Below are positions 10,301-17,913 of a stretch of 64,000 bases of DNA, in pieces. The stretch lies in assembly GCF_003675385.1 (NCBI RefSeq), contig NZ_RCWZ01000005.1:310001-374000 (forward strand), read 5' to 3'. Made by a program: the position numbers and the translations under genes. The notes under the pieces were generated by a model, which was not told the origin of the DNA, did not search any database, and saw nothing but the letters and a program-made list of their open reading frames with translations. Source of the stretch: Mucilaginibacter kameinonensis. GTDB taxonomy: Bacteria > Bacteroidota > Bacteroidia > Sphingobacteriales > Sphingobacteriaceae. The stretch's first letter is position 1. The number at the start of each line of letters is the position of its first letter.

Positions 10301-10869
10301 GCATTTGTTGTGAACTGGATCTTTATCGGTTTATAGGGTGTAATTACCGGCTGTTTATCGGCCCCAAACACAAATGCGCCAGATTTGTCAAGGAAATTGT
10401 AGAAGAAATTATCCGGCTGAGTATCATATCCTGCGGTGTGGTTTGTTGCTTCCTTAACATAATTTTCATCATTGGTGTTGTAAATCTGTGCAGTGGTTTT
10501 CAATGTTGTCGAGAGAAAGCCGCCATAATCATCTGGCATGTTGACAATGCTCCGGGTAATTACTCCTCCTGCATTTAACGACCATCCGGTGCCCACCCAG
10601 GTTGCCATTTCATCAACTTTTACCCCAGAGGCATGGTACGATAAGGAAAGAGGGACTTTAAATCGCGGAGTACTAATTTCATATAGCGGAATCGAGATAG
10701 ATGGTATTCCGGTACTCTTATCAACGGGAATTTGTCCGTATTTACCCAAAGCGGCTGCTTCCGGGGGGGGAGGAGTTATCCTGGGGGCATTGATTTCAGC
10801 TAATGACTGGGCGTTCGCTTTAAAGAGTAAAGAACACGCCAGCACCAAGAGGTACAGTTTTTTATGCAT
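7384..10869 (-). CDS. Large secreted RHS-family protein lacking the RHS core
   Basis: Signal peptide at 1-21 (ends FKANAQ). Residues 22-110 carry the start typical of Bacteroidota RHS-like proteins: PRITPPPPEAAALGKYG, STGIPSISIPLYEI, LSLSYHASGVKVDEMATWVG and GWSLNAGGVITR. A jelly-roll-like insert (FEADGTGNWTIA ... YVVTYWTRNASP) lies near residues 1010-1080. The protein ends with a single RHS/YD-type repeat (YDNFLRLQNIRDKDQN) at 1135-1161 and has no core or toxin tail. The core is supplied by the last big gene of the same operon, so the two probably form a split pair. First gene of the block; its promoter must lie in 10870-11270. Confidence 0.82.
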   Translation of the reverse strand: MHKKLYLLVLACSLLFKANAQSLAEINAPRITPPPPEAAALGKYGQIPVDKSTGIPSISIPLYEISTPRFKVPLSLSYHASGVKVDEMATWVGTGWSLNAGGVITRSIVNMPDDYGGFLSTTLKTTAQIYNTNDENYVKEATNHTAGYDTQPDNFFYNFLDKSGAFVFGADKQPVITPYKPIKIQFTTNANPMLGSFKVLDENGNTYIFNDTEKTASSISETLTGVSSWYLSQMISADKSDTVKFIYQNDPQGYNQYSYSFSQNYGTLYNDNGCGAVQLWPMNKSMNISSPIAPLYIKTILFKNGKVDFVTKSGRLDGMHLSLDSVIVSNYNYKLKQYSRLKSFKIHTGYFYSNLDLPTGNQFNTGSKYRLRLDSLAENDATNARVNVHKFDYDPVSPPPVNFFAQDYWGYYNGKYGNKTLLPALQQYGTGNTVYTVGGSEGADRTPDPNYMKAGMLEKITYPTKGYTTFTYEPHKFTYLYQTPTQNTYSAASAGYYHETQATLFTTDATAVTATVTVLLKHTSGFPGSLPETPYVQIVKVSNGAVLYNQYANYSTDINTTFSFPLEANTQYKLYSLARGGNMSMSTDVIPTANISITYAGPPSSVPTIMAGGGLRINAIKHYTNSGSLASSETYQYGPGNNGIGDIMGGRLQFVNTTTRTFYNQYYPAGSSTYDVCTGSNITYSSSSVYSLSSLSGSPVSYSGVTVFQGDSVTNAGKSVYAYTSFPDSLLTVDQAYQNGVKPIAVGWKNGQLSYEAHYRNAGSNQYLLVQEKYNDYYNYARTAGLGVYIGQRFELRNINTYALPNNPLANYCFFDYPVSSGSRVPKQTITINYDTDGIKKLVQDTVNYYYDNLNHVFPTRIIQKSSRSETLQKQISYPQDMVNASKDPTGIYTTMTTANMISPTIEFTESKNGTQLMKSKTNYALTNNVIEPQTVELQTMANPSEVRLNYQKYDTKGNLLTVSKQGGPTQRYIWDYQKAFPIAQSINAGTDTIAFTSFEADGTGNWTIASTQRDGTTASTGVRSYNLSNGNITKSGLTAANVYVVTYWTRNASPLTIAGTTSGYPIKGSTTNGWTYYEHQVTGQTTVTVSGAGNIDELRLYPKGAQMSTYTFAPFIGITSATDPKGETIFYEYDNFLRLQNIRDKDQNIIKHYDYHYIGQ

Positions 10870-11274
10870 GAGATTATATTAATAAATTCCTATAGTGATT
10901 TAATGTCAAACGAGTGGATGAATGCTATGCTTGTTATAGCGTAACGGCGCCACGAAAGCCAACGTTGTTTTTTGCAAAGCCAGTATAAAGAGGTTGCGTC
11001 AAAAGCATTGTGACGCGGTCGATTTTAGAGACCATATTTGGTTTGCGCAACAGGTCATTTAAATTCTGATAGAGCAAACGAAGCATAAATATGCCAGGAC
11101 GCCTTGTTTTGATCATTGTGATAAGCAGATTAGATTTATTTGCAGATAGTTTTTACAAATAGTATTAAGTCGCTACCGAAGATAGTTATAAAAATTCAAG
11201 AAAATAAATAGGTGTTTTAACTGTAAATGACTCCGTATAAACACTGATTCCCCTCAAATATTATTCAATTATTA
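10870..11274. other. Intergenic region upstream of the RHS block
   Basis: About 400 bp without a convincing gene. It must contain the promoter of the minus-strand RHS block. A 60-codon frame (10934-11116, minus) is open but has no recognisable family and lies where the leader of the operon should be. The segment 11130-11280 is AT-rich. Confidence 0.4.
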
Positions 11275-11855
11275 CTACATCAATGGAATTACAATATACT
11301 CTGCTTGCATATTTTAAACAGGGTATTAAAAGCTCCGCACCGAACACACAGTCGCATAACCGGAGATAAGAAACTTGTCACGAGTATCAGTAATGGCATC
11401 AGTTCCCAAGCACCATGCATACCCGGCAGTTGTTGTAGTCGAACTCCAAAAATGCCCCAGTGCCAGGCCAAGCGGTGTATCGCTGAACGCTCAAGCGGTG
11501 CAGGTCACCGACAGACCTTAAAGTTTGTTCTAAGTTCAAAGCCGGTTTCTTAGGTAGTTCGGGTTTTATCTGTTCGCTGTTTTTGAGTGTTGAGTTTTCC
11601 GTTTCGTGGCTTACTTCCTGTTCCGGGTGCAGGGTTTGCGGGTTGGTTATCCATTGCAGCTGGACCACTGGCCTTGGCGGTGGCAGCTTCGGCGCTCCCG
11701 GTTTGTGGAGCTTGGGCAGGTGCTTGATCTTATGTGGTTGCATCTTTGGCCTCCTTTCCTGTTAAGCTTGGGCGGTTTGAAATTCCGTTTGTTGCTTCGT
11801 TTGCTTTTGTTGCAATACCTTGGGATGCTGTACCATTTTTTTCTGCGGTTTTCAT
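11275..11855 (-). pseudogene. Shredded pseudogene of a small Pro/Ala-rich accessory protein
   Basis: Reading the minus strand from an ATG at 11855 gives MKTAEKNGTASQG, continuing through a Pro/Ala/Lys-rich stretch (DQAPAQAPQTGSAEAATAKA) in another frame, then LNLEQTLRSVGDLHRLSVQR in a third, NCRVCMVLG, TDTRDKFLISGYATVCSV in a fourth segment, and a tail MQAEYIVIPLM with a TAG at 11275. The pieces follow one another in order with at least four frame changes or stops. The order (linker, LExTLxxVxDLHRxxVQR, short tail ending IVIPL) resembles a small hypothetical protein I associate with Bacteroidota mobile elements, but I cannot name it. It is certainly not translated as one chain today. Confidence 0.5.
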
Positions 11856-11994
11856 TTTTAAATGGTTTAAAAATTTGTTTTCTGTTTCCCTTTCTTTCCG
11901 GAGCCTTTGCTTGATAATTATTTTCAAAAGAAATAGTCATGACAAAACATCTGGTCACAAACACACATGAAAAAGCATGTCGGTGATGGCGCGC

Positions 11995-12002
11995 TACCTT
12001 TG
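11995..12002 (+). promoter_or_regulatory. Candidate -7 box (TACCTTTG) for the IS110 transposase
   Basis: TACCTTTG fits the Bacteroidota TAnnTTTG -7 consensus and lies 23 bp before the transposase ATG at 12026. No clear -33 TTTG is visible at the right distance, so this is a weak call. Confidence 0.3.
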
Positions 12003-12025
12003 TGATTTACTCAATAGATTTTGTT

Positions 12026-13307
12026 ATGAAGCACGAAGTATCGTTTCCTCAGATAATTGAAAGGGGTTGTGGCATGGATGTACACAGAGACACGGTAGTT
12101 GCCACCGGTTCAGGCGTTGGCGTTTCGATCGAAACACGCACTTATACCACCTATACGAACGATTTATACAAATTGCGCGAATGGCTATTGTCAGTTGGGG
12201 TTACGCACCTTGCCATGGAAAGCCCTGGGATTTACTGGAAGCCTATATGTAACATTCTTGAAGACGACTTCGAGGTTATCCTGATCAATGCCAGCCATGT
12301 AAAAAACATACCCGGCCATAAGACAGATAAGAAAGACAGCCATTGGTTAGCAAAACTGCTATTAAGCGGCTTGCTTAAAGCAAGCTTTATCCCCTGTAAA
12401 GTGATTCGGAATCTGCGTGACCTTACCCGCTACCGCAAGAAGTTAGTTCGGCAAGCCACAGCCGATCGAAATCGCTTGGAACGTATTTTACAGGATGCCA
12501 ATTTCAAGATCAGCAATGTTATAACTGACATTTTCGGCATATCAGGCATGAAACTGATCGATGCATTATTAAATGACACGACCGACTTTGACACCTTGTA
12601 TCAGTTATGCCACGGCCGCATTCAGAAAAAGAAAGATATCCTGCGGGAATCACTAATGGGCAAACTGACTGTACATCACAAGTATATGTTAACCACTATC
12701 AGGCAAAACTTGTATGCTATGATGAGCAAGATCGATATGATTGATGCGCAAATACAAGTATAGCCAGCCCTTAAAGGACAGAATTAGCAATGTTGCAAAC
12801 TATCCCAGGCATAACAGTATAAGTGCCGCCTGCCTGCTTTCTAAAATCGGTGCAGATATGAGCACATTTCCAACTGTTCATCACTTAGCATCCTGGGCCG
12901 GTATATGCCCCGGTAATAATGAAAGTGCGGGACGTATCATGTCGGGCAGAATTACCAAGGGCAATCAGTATCTTAAACCAACACTAGTCGAATGTGCATG
13001 GTCTGCTACACGGGTTAAAGACTGTTATCTGCGAAGAAAATATGAGAGCCTGGTTGGCAGAAGGGAAAAGCGAGCACTTATAGCTGTTTGCCACAAGATT
13101 CTAATTGCAGCCTACCATATTATTAAAGATAAAGTAGCCTACAAAGAATTAGGCTATGACTATGTGGATGCACGACGAAAAACCAATCAGGTACAGTCCT
13201 ACTTGGATAAATTAAGGATTTTGGGTGTGTCGGTTGAAATAACCGCTATCCAATTACAAAGGTCGACTTTTACTGGATGGACAAAGGTAACCCCAAAAAG
13301 AAATTGA
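12026..13307 (+). mobile_element. IS110-family insertion sequence remnant with frameshifted transposase
   Basis: The 5' part (12026-12763) encodes the RuvC-like DEDD domain: GCGMDVHRDTVVAT, HLAMESPGIYW, and GHKTDKKDSHWLAKLL hold the acidic residues. The 3' part (from about 12826 to 13307) encodes the Transposase_20 domain: FPTVHHLASWAGICPGNN, ESAGRIMSGRITKGNQYL with the catalytic serine region. Between them the frame changes at least three times: the first part ends at a TAG at 12761, the expected MLQTIPGITV is readable at 12790-12819 in a second frame, and ISAACLLSKIGADM resumes in a third. The enzyme is therefore broken. IS110 elements lack long terminal inverted repeats, and none are seen, so the outer ends are not defined. 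Confidence 0.85.
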
Positions 13308-13933
13308 CACCGAACGCTAGAACAAACACTTGTTGCCATGAGCACGCAGAAGAAAATTTAATTATCTGGCGTTTTATTAAACTATTTCAAAGAACAAAAA
13401 ACTTAATTTTTCAAAAGAAAAAACGGAAAAAAAGAAAGCAAACCAGTGTGCCCGCACCAGGCAAAAAGGAAACGGAATAATTGGACGGGACCCTTTGGGG
13501 AGGCGGCCGTTTATGCCGTAGTCTTTTGCGGATATGACAGCAGTCTTTCTTGTCGCGGGCAACACCTTCGCTGTCCTTTTTATCCGTTTTCGTTGAAAAT
13601 AGGATTCAATTGACTGGTGGTACACAAGTTTTATAGCATGTGAGAGTTCATGTGGAATGGAAAGAGATGGTTAATCATGCGGATGGAAGAAGCAAATCTG
13701 TGAGGAGCCTAGTGGATCACAGTTTTGCGCGAGCGGCATGGATGCTGGCAGCGAATGTAACCCAGAGCGACAGAGTGTGGCGCAATTAAGCTGCCTGCCT
13801 CCATGCAGGGGGTAATTTTTCGAGACATCTATGGCTTTATAATAGGTCGCCTTTTTTTTCAAATCATTAAAGTTTCTTACGCGGAGAGCCTTTTGCTATG
13901 TGTAGAAAGTTCAGGAACGGTGATAAAAAGTAC
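13308..13933. other. Intergenic region, no supported gene
   Basis: About 625 bp between the IS110 remnant and the HEPN-type gene. Frames on the minus strand (13377-13625, 13671-13862) are low-complexity or lack family features. The motif GTTTATGCCGTAGT at about 13510 recurs near 20339 in a similar context (preceded by CGGAATAA), which hints at shared element-derived DNA. Confidence 0.35.
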
Positions 13934-15391
13934 TCAGGACATAACCGCTTTCCGATAAATTTCTTCAGCAATCGCGAATAGATCGGATACCTTATCTGCC
14001 AGTATATTAATACAGTTAATATCCGGTGCAAATAAATCCTTGTACCTGCCGGAATAATAACCTGATTGCAGCAAAGCCAGTAACCTGACATCCTCATCGG
14101 ATGAATAATCGAATACACCGGCCAAGTCATCGGTAAACAATCGCGTTAACCTAAGCAATTTTGACAGGTTATGAACAGTAAGGCGATAACCAAGGACGAT
14201 GCGGATGATAGCACTTAAGGTGCTCTCCATTGCCTGATGTAAAAGAAACAGCGTAATACCGTTACTCCCTTTATTGATACAATGCCAAGCTGAATCAAGG
14301 AATTCTCTGCCCTGTCCTCCCCACATTTTCCAGTCTGTTTCAATTTCTTTGATGCTAACCTCATTATCAATAGGCTTTAATTGTGGCTCAAAAAACTCAT
14401 CGGGCTGGTATGAGATTTTGGATTTGACCATCGCATTTGTGAAAAACTTGTTGCCTTCTTCAAGCCCTTGGATAAATTGATTTGCTTTGGATAAAATGAC
14501 ATATATGTTCACATACTGTCTGCAACTATCCTCTATTCTATTCGCAATCTCATGTTCAGGAGATTGATTATTATCGGAGACAACCACCAGTAAATAAAAA
14601 GTCGAAGGGCTGGGATGTGTCCCCAGGCAGCTAATGAGTTGAACAGCTGGTATCTTGCTCACGATAAATTTTACAAGCTGATCTAATCCTAAAGCCGTTT
14701 CCGGACTGAGCCGATCGTTAAAAGTGCAATTGCTACTGACCAGCGATAGATTTTGTGTTGCTGTTTGCGGTGGAAATGCGGCGGCATTTTTATCCGAAAC
14801 GCTGTTCTTTAGGACAGGCCTGATCTCGCGCTGGTGAATGATCCATGCAGCTTCATAAAGCTTTTGCATATTTTCGTAAAAGTAAATTACATCGCTCATA
14901 TCCAGGTCATCATCGATCGTGCTTACCGACAATCCTGCCTCCAACCATTCATACAGAAAGGTTAGGTATTGATCTATCGTATAAATCTCGAATAGATTGC
15001 TAATTGCCAGGTACGGGTTGATTCGCTCCAACGGTGAGAGAAAAACGGGGTAATGAAGCCATTCGCGTTCTTCCTGTGCAAGCTGCTCATCAAAGTTAAT
15101 ATGAATTGTTCTCAAACGCTTTTTTGCAGCTTTACTTCTGATCAGCAGGTACATTGCTTCCAGTAAGCGGGCGCTTAATTGATGTGTCATTAAAAGGCTG
15201 GCAGGACTTTTTCCTGTATAGAAACCGTCTTCAATCACAAATTGCCGCCATTCCTTTAATTTGCCAAGGTGACCAGGCAGCCAGTCAGCTGAAAAGAAGT
15301 CGCCGATGACAGCGATCGGCGACGCTATCTCATTCCGGTTCAGAAATTTCGAATAGAAAGGCTGATTGCTATTTTGCTTTGCTTCCATCAC
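13934..15391 (-). CDS. HEPN-domain protein, probably with a nucleotidyltransferase-like middle domain
   Basis: 485 residues, no signal peptide. Residues 1-215 are a helical region with SPLERINPYLAISNLFEIY and FLYEWLEAGLSV, seen in Bacteroidota HEPN-domain proteins. Residues 235-330 look like a nucleotidyltransferase-type fold (LDQLVKFIVSKI, CLGTHPSPSTFYLLVVVSD), and residues 375-480 are a HEPN domain (FLLHQAMESTLSAIIRIVLGY). HEPN proteins are often RNases in toxin-antitoxin or phage-defence systems, but this large type in conjugative elements has no settled role. It is divergent from an XRE regulator with a 136-bp shared promoter region, suggesting the regulator controls both. Two adjacent ATGs (15391, 15388) are possible starts. 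Confidence 0.72.
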   Translation of the reverse strand: MMEAKQNSNQPFYSKFLNRNEIASPIAVIGDFFSADWLPGHLGKLKEWRQFVIEDGFYTGKSPASLLMTHQLSARLLEAMYLLIRSKAAKKRLRTIHINFDEQLAQEEREWLHYPVFLSPLERINPYLAISNLFEIYTIDQYLTFLYEWLEAGLSVSTIDDDLDMSDVIYFYENMQKLYEAAWIIHQREIRPVLKNSVSDKNAAAFPPQTATQNLSLVSSNCTFNDRLSPETALGLDQLVKFIVSKIPAVQLISCLGTHPSPSTFYLLVVVSDNNQSPEHEIANRIEDSCRQYVNIYVILSKANQFIQGLEEGNKFFTNAMVKSKISYQPDEFFEPQLKPIDNEVSIKEIETDWKMWGGQGREFLDSAWHCINKGSNGITLFLLHQAMESTLSAIIRIVLGYRLTVHNLSKLLRLTRLFTDDLAGVFDYSSDEDVRLLALLQSGYYSGRYKDLFAPDINCINILADKVSDLFAIAEEIYRKAVMS

Positions 15392-15515
15392 TCAAAAGTT
15401 TATCCGGCAAACATTTACCGGTTATGCAAAATAAAATGCCAAGCAAGGCGTACCGAACCAAAATCAGTTGTATTTCACAAATAGCGGCTTGTTTCGTACA
15501 TTTACAAGTAAACGA

Positions 15516-15523
15516 TACCTTTG
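15516..15523 (+). promoter_or_regulatory. Candidate -7 box (TACCTTTG) of the XRE regulator
   Basis: TACCTTTG lies 4 bp before the ATG at 15528, with a TTG about 24 bp upstream at 15489-15491. If this is the promoter the transcript would be almost leaderless. It sits in the region shared with the divergent HEPN gene. Confidence 0.35.
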
Positions 15524-15527
15524 AAAC

Positions 15528-15914
15528 ATGACAGAATCCACCCCACACATAGGAAGAAAGATCAGTAAAGTCCGGGAGTTAAAAGGAATAAAACAAGAAG
15601 CTTTGGCGGCTTTGTTGGGTATCAGTCAACAGGCTATATCAAAAATCGAACAGAGCCCTGAAGTAGAAGACCTTGCATTAGATAAGATCGCGCGAGCCCT
15701 TGGTGTTACGTCTGAAGCTATTAAGAATTTTACTGAAGAGGCAGTCTTTAATTACTTCAATAATTTCCACGATAACAGCACAGGCGATTTTCGTCATCAT
15801 TGTACTTTCAACCCTTTAGACAAGTTAATGGAGTTAGTTGAGGAAAATAAAAAACTCTACGAACGCCTACTTCAAGCCGAAAAAGAAAAAAACGAATTAT
15901 TGAGTAAGAAATAG
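15528..15914 (+). CDS. XRE-family helix-turn-helix regulator with coiled-coil tail
   Basis: 128 residues. The HTH_3 fold spans residues 7-62: GRKISKVRELKGIKQEALAA, LLGISQQAISKIEQSPEVED and LDKIARALGVTSEAIKNF. The middle (FNYFNNFHDNSTG) is as in Bacteroidota XRE proteins, and residues 100-128 form a Lys/Glu coiled coil (MELVEENKKLYERLLQAEKE), probably for dimerisation. It lies 15 bp before the next plus-strand gene and divergent from the HEPN gene; it probably represses one or both promoters. Confidence 0.88.
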   Translation: MTESTPHIGRKISKVRELKGIKQEALAALLGISQQAISKIEQSPEVEDLALDKIARALGVTSEAIKNFTEEAVFNYFNNFHDNSTGDFRHHCTFNPLDKLMELVEENKKLYERLLQAEKEKNELLSKK

Positions 15915-15929
15915 TTCACTGCCGGCAGG

Positions 15930-16307
15930 ATGGATTTAAAGCAGCAACTATTATATGGAATCATATTGAGGAGCACAAAATCCAGGTTTGATCATACCGC
16001 TTTTCAGAATTGCTTCGCTTTTAATGCTGACCCCATTCTTGCAAAACTATTGGAAGCCTATTCTGCCGCCAAATCAGATGAACAGATCGTCGATGAGATG
16101 CGTCATGCAGCATTTACTTATGGCCATAAATGGCTGAAGAAAGATATTCATGAATTTATCAGGGACAAGTTTTTTGTATTCAGGCTGGAAATAGCTACAA
16201 CTACTTTACTGAAAGATATGATCGATATGGGCTACCCTCAATTACTTATAAGTAGCATTGTCTCCCAACTTTGTGGCAATCTTAAGCCGCTGCTTCTCTT
16301 ACAATAA
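15930..16307 (+). CDS. Conserved-looking hypothetical protein, 125 aa
   Basis: Starts 15 bp after the XRE gene, so the two probably share a transcript. The product is soluble and mostly helical (LAKLLEAYSAAKSDEQIVDE, GHKWLKKDIHEFIRDKFF) with no recognised domain or signal peptide. It is followed by two hairpins that end the transcript. Its role may be linked to the regulator, but nothing in the sequence shows it. Confidence 0.6.
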   Translation: MDLKQQLLYGIILRSTKSRFDHTAFQNCFAFNADPILAKLLEAYSAAKSDEQIVDEMRHAAFTYGHKWLKKDIHEFIRDKFFVFRLEIATTTLLKDMIDMGYPQLLISSIVSQLCGNLKPLLLLQ

Positions 16308-16345
16308 TTTGTTGCCGTAAATTCCTACGTGTTTCACGAATAATC

Positions 16346-16412
16346 GCCGGTGTAACCGGCTAGTTTGCTGATTGACACAAGTAGTCACTTGTATCAATCA
16401 GCAAAGCTTGTT
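16346..16412 (+). terminator. Two hairpins, the second a long near-perfect terminator stem
   Basis: GCCGG-TGTAA-CCGGC forms a small hairpin at 16346-16360. It is followed by a 19-bp stem (16364-16382 pairing with 16387-16405, one G-U-type mismatch, 4-nt loop) and then GCTTGTTTTT. It lies between convergent genes and can end the XRE transcript and, in reverse, traJ. Confidence 0.65.
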
Positions 16413-16440
16413 TTTCGCGGTTTAACCAGACTTCTGAGGT

Positions 16441-17615
16441 CTATTTCTTCCCGCTGAGTTTTTCTGCAAGGTAAGGATCAGCATTTCCTTTGCTAAAACT
16501 GCACCCGCTAAACCAGCCGCCCACTTGTTTTACTACAGCCGAACCTGCCTGGTAGGAAGTATTCATGGCGCTCCTTGTGCTTTGAACTACAATTGTATTT
16601 ACCCTTTGAAGTAAACCGTTCCCTCCTGCCGCGTGGACGATATAGCCCGCTACTGATGGTACACAGAAATACCCGGCAATGCCGATGATAGGAAAATGAT
16701 ATATGCGGTATCCGTCGAACTAAAAAAGGTGCTGGCATTCTCATGAACCTGGGCAATATCGATCGCCAGCATATTTTGCTGCACTTTCCCGATGATAGCC
16801 CCGAATATATTCGCCACAGGCAGCCAAAGAAATAGATTGAGGTATCTGGCTAACCATTGGGTCAGCGTTTGCTGAAATCCATCGAAGACGCTCAGCCCAA
16901 ATACCAAGGGCCCGAGAATGGCGAGTACGATCAGGACAAACGTTCTAATCATATTAACACATAATGCTGCCAATTCATATACGACTTCAAGAACCTGGGA
17001 CAGCCATTGTTTGATATTGTTTTTAAAGGCGTAGCGCTGTTTGGCCATCCAGAATTTCACGTCATTGGTCACACCATTGATCATACCGTCATTACCGCTG
17101 CCGGTCTTATCATCGGGATGGGTATATTTATACCATCGCTTTTCATCGCCATCTCCGTCATCGCCAACATAGGCCTGCCACTCTTCGCTGCTTTTCAGCG
17201 CTTCCTCTTTGGCTTTGAGCAGCCGGTCAATCGAAGCATCTGAGTTTTGTACCATGCTTTGTGTCGCGGTAACCACAGGTTTCATGACACCATTGATGAC
17301 CGCGATCACTGCCGGAAAAAATGTAATAGCTATTCCGAGGGCAAAAGGGCGCAGTAAAGGGTAAAAATCGACAGGCTCAGCCGATGCGATCTGCCGCCAC
17401 ACCCGTGCGCTGATAAAAAGAAGCGCAGCAAACCCGGCGATAGCCCTGGCTGCGTCTGTCAGCTGGCTGCACATTGGCATCATATCGTCATAAACCTTGT
17501 CGAGTGTGTCCTGAAGGCCGTGGATACTGTCAGCTATTCCTTCTGCATGAGAAAAATGCGGAAGGCAAACGAAAAGCAATCCAGTTGCTAAAACGTACAT
17601 CCATTTCTTTTTCAT
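16441..17615 (-). pseudogene. traJ: traJ, conjugative-transposon transfer protein, disrupted by one frameshift
   Basis: The frame from ATG 17615 encodes a signal-anchor start (ending FSHAEG), the TraJ pattern DTLDKVYDDMMPMCSQLTD, ISARVWRQIASAEPVDFYPL, and several membrane segments (VNMIRTFVLIVLAILGPLVF). It goes out of frame at about 16692; the expected continuation IAGYFCVPSVAGYIVHAAGG and the end SKGNADPYLAEKLSGKK with its stop at 16441 are intact in the next frame. Restoring one base would give a full-length protein of about 390 residues. TraJ is an inner-membrane part of the Bacteroidota type IV mating apparatus; here it is alone, without traG, I, K-Q, so the transfer operon is a relic. 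Confidence 0.82.
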
Positions 17616-17689
17616 AGAATTTCAATTTAACGGTGATTATTGAACGGAATTGTAAATAAGAACTTGGTTTATGAGCACTGATCATATGA

Positions 17690-17913
17690 CACTTATCAGA
17701 TACCCTTTCCTCTATCTGTAATTATAGAGTTGTACAAATCTTTATTACTGCATTTATTCATTTATGTAATTCTGCATTTGTACAAATGCAGAACTCTTCA
17801 TTACTACATTGCTATATTCTTGCATTTATATATTTGTATAATTCCAGATATCTACATTTCTGTATTTGCAGAGATCTGTATTTGTGCATATGTAGATTTA
17901 TTCAAAGTCAAAT
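17690..17913. repeat. AT-rich region of short imperfect repeats with a perfect 20-bp palindrome
   Basis: Between the relaxase stop and traJ about 220 bp carry eight or so variants of TGCATTTrTA / TGTATTTGyA with intervening TTCATTACT-like words. CTGCATTTGTACAAATGCAG at 17772-17791 is a perfect 20-bp palindrome. The look is that of iterons or of a multi-site protein-binding region (origin, oriT or partition site), not of a gene. Confidence 0.55.

Noticed and set aside
10934..11116. 60-codon minus-strand frame upstream of the RHS block
   Set aside because: Has an ATG but no recognisable family or signal, and sits where the operon leader should be.
13377..13625. 82-codon minus-strand frame
   Set aside because: Phe/Lys low-complexity ends produced by A-rich DNA; no protein-like order.
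17690..17913. Possible CRISPR array
   Set aside because: The short repeats are imperfect, irregularly spaced and AT-rich; no constant repeat/spacer structure and no cas genes.
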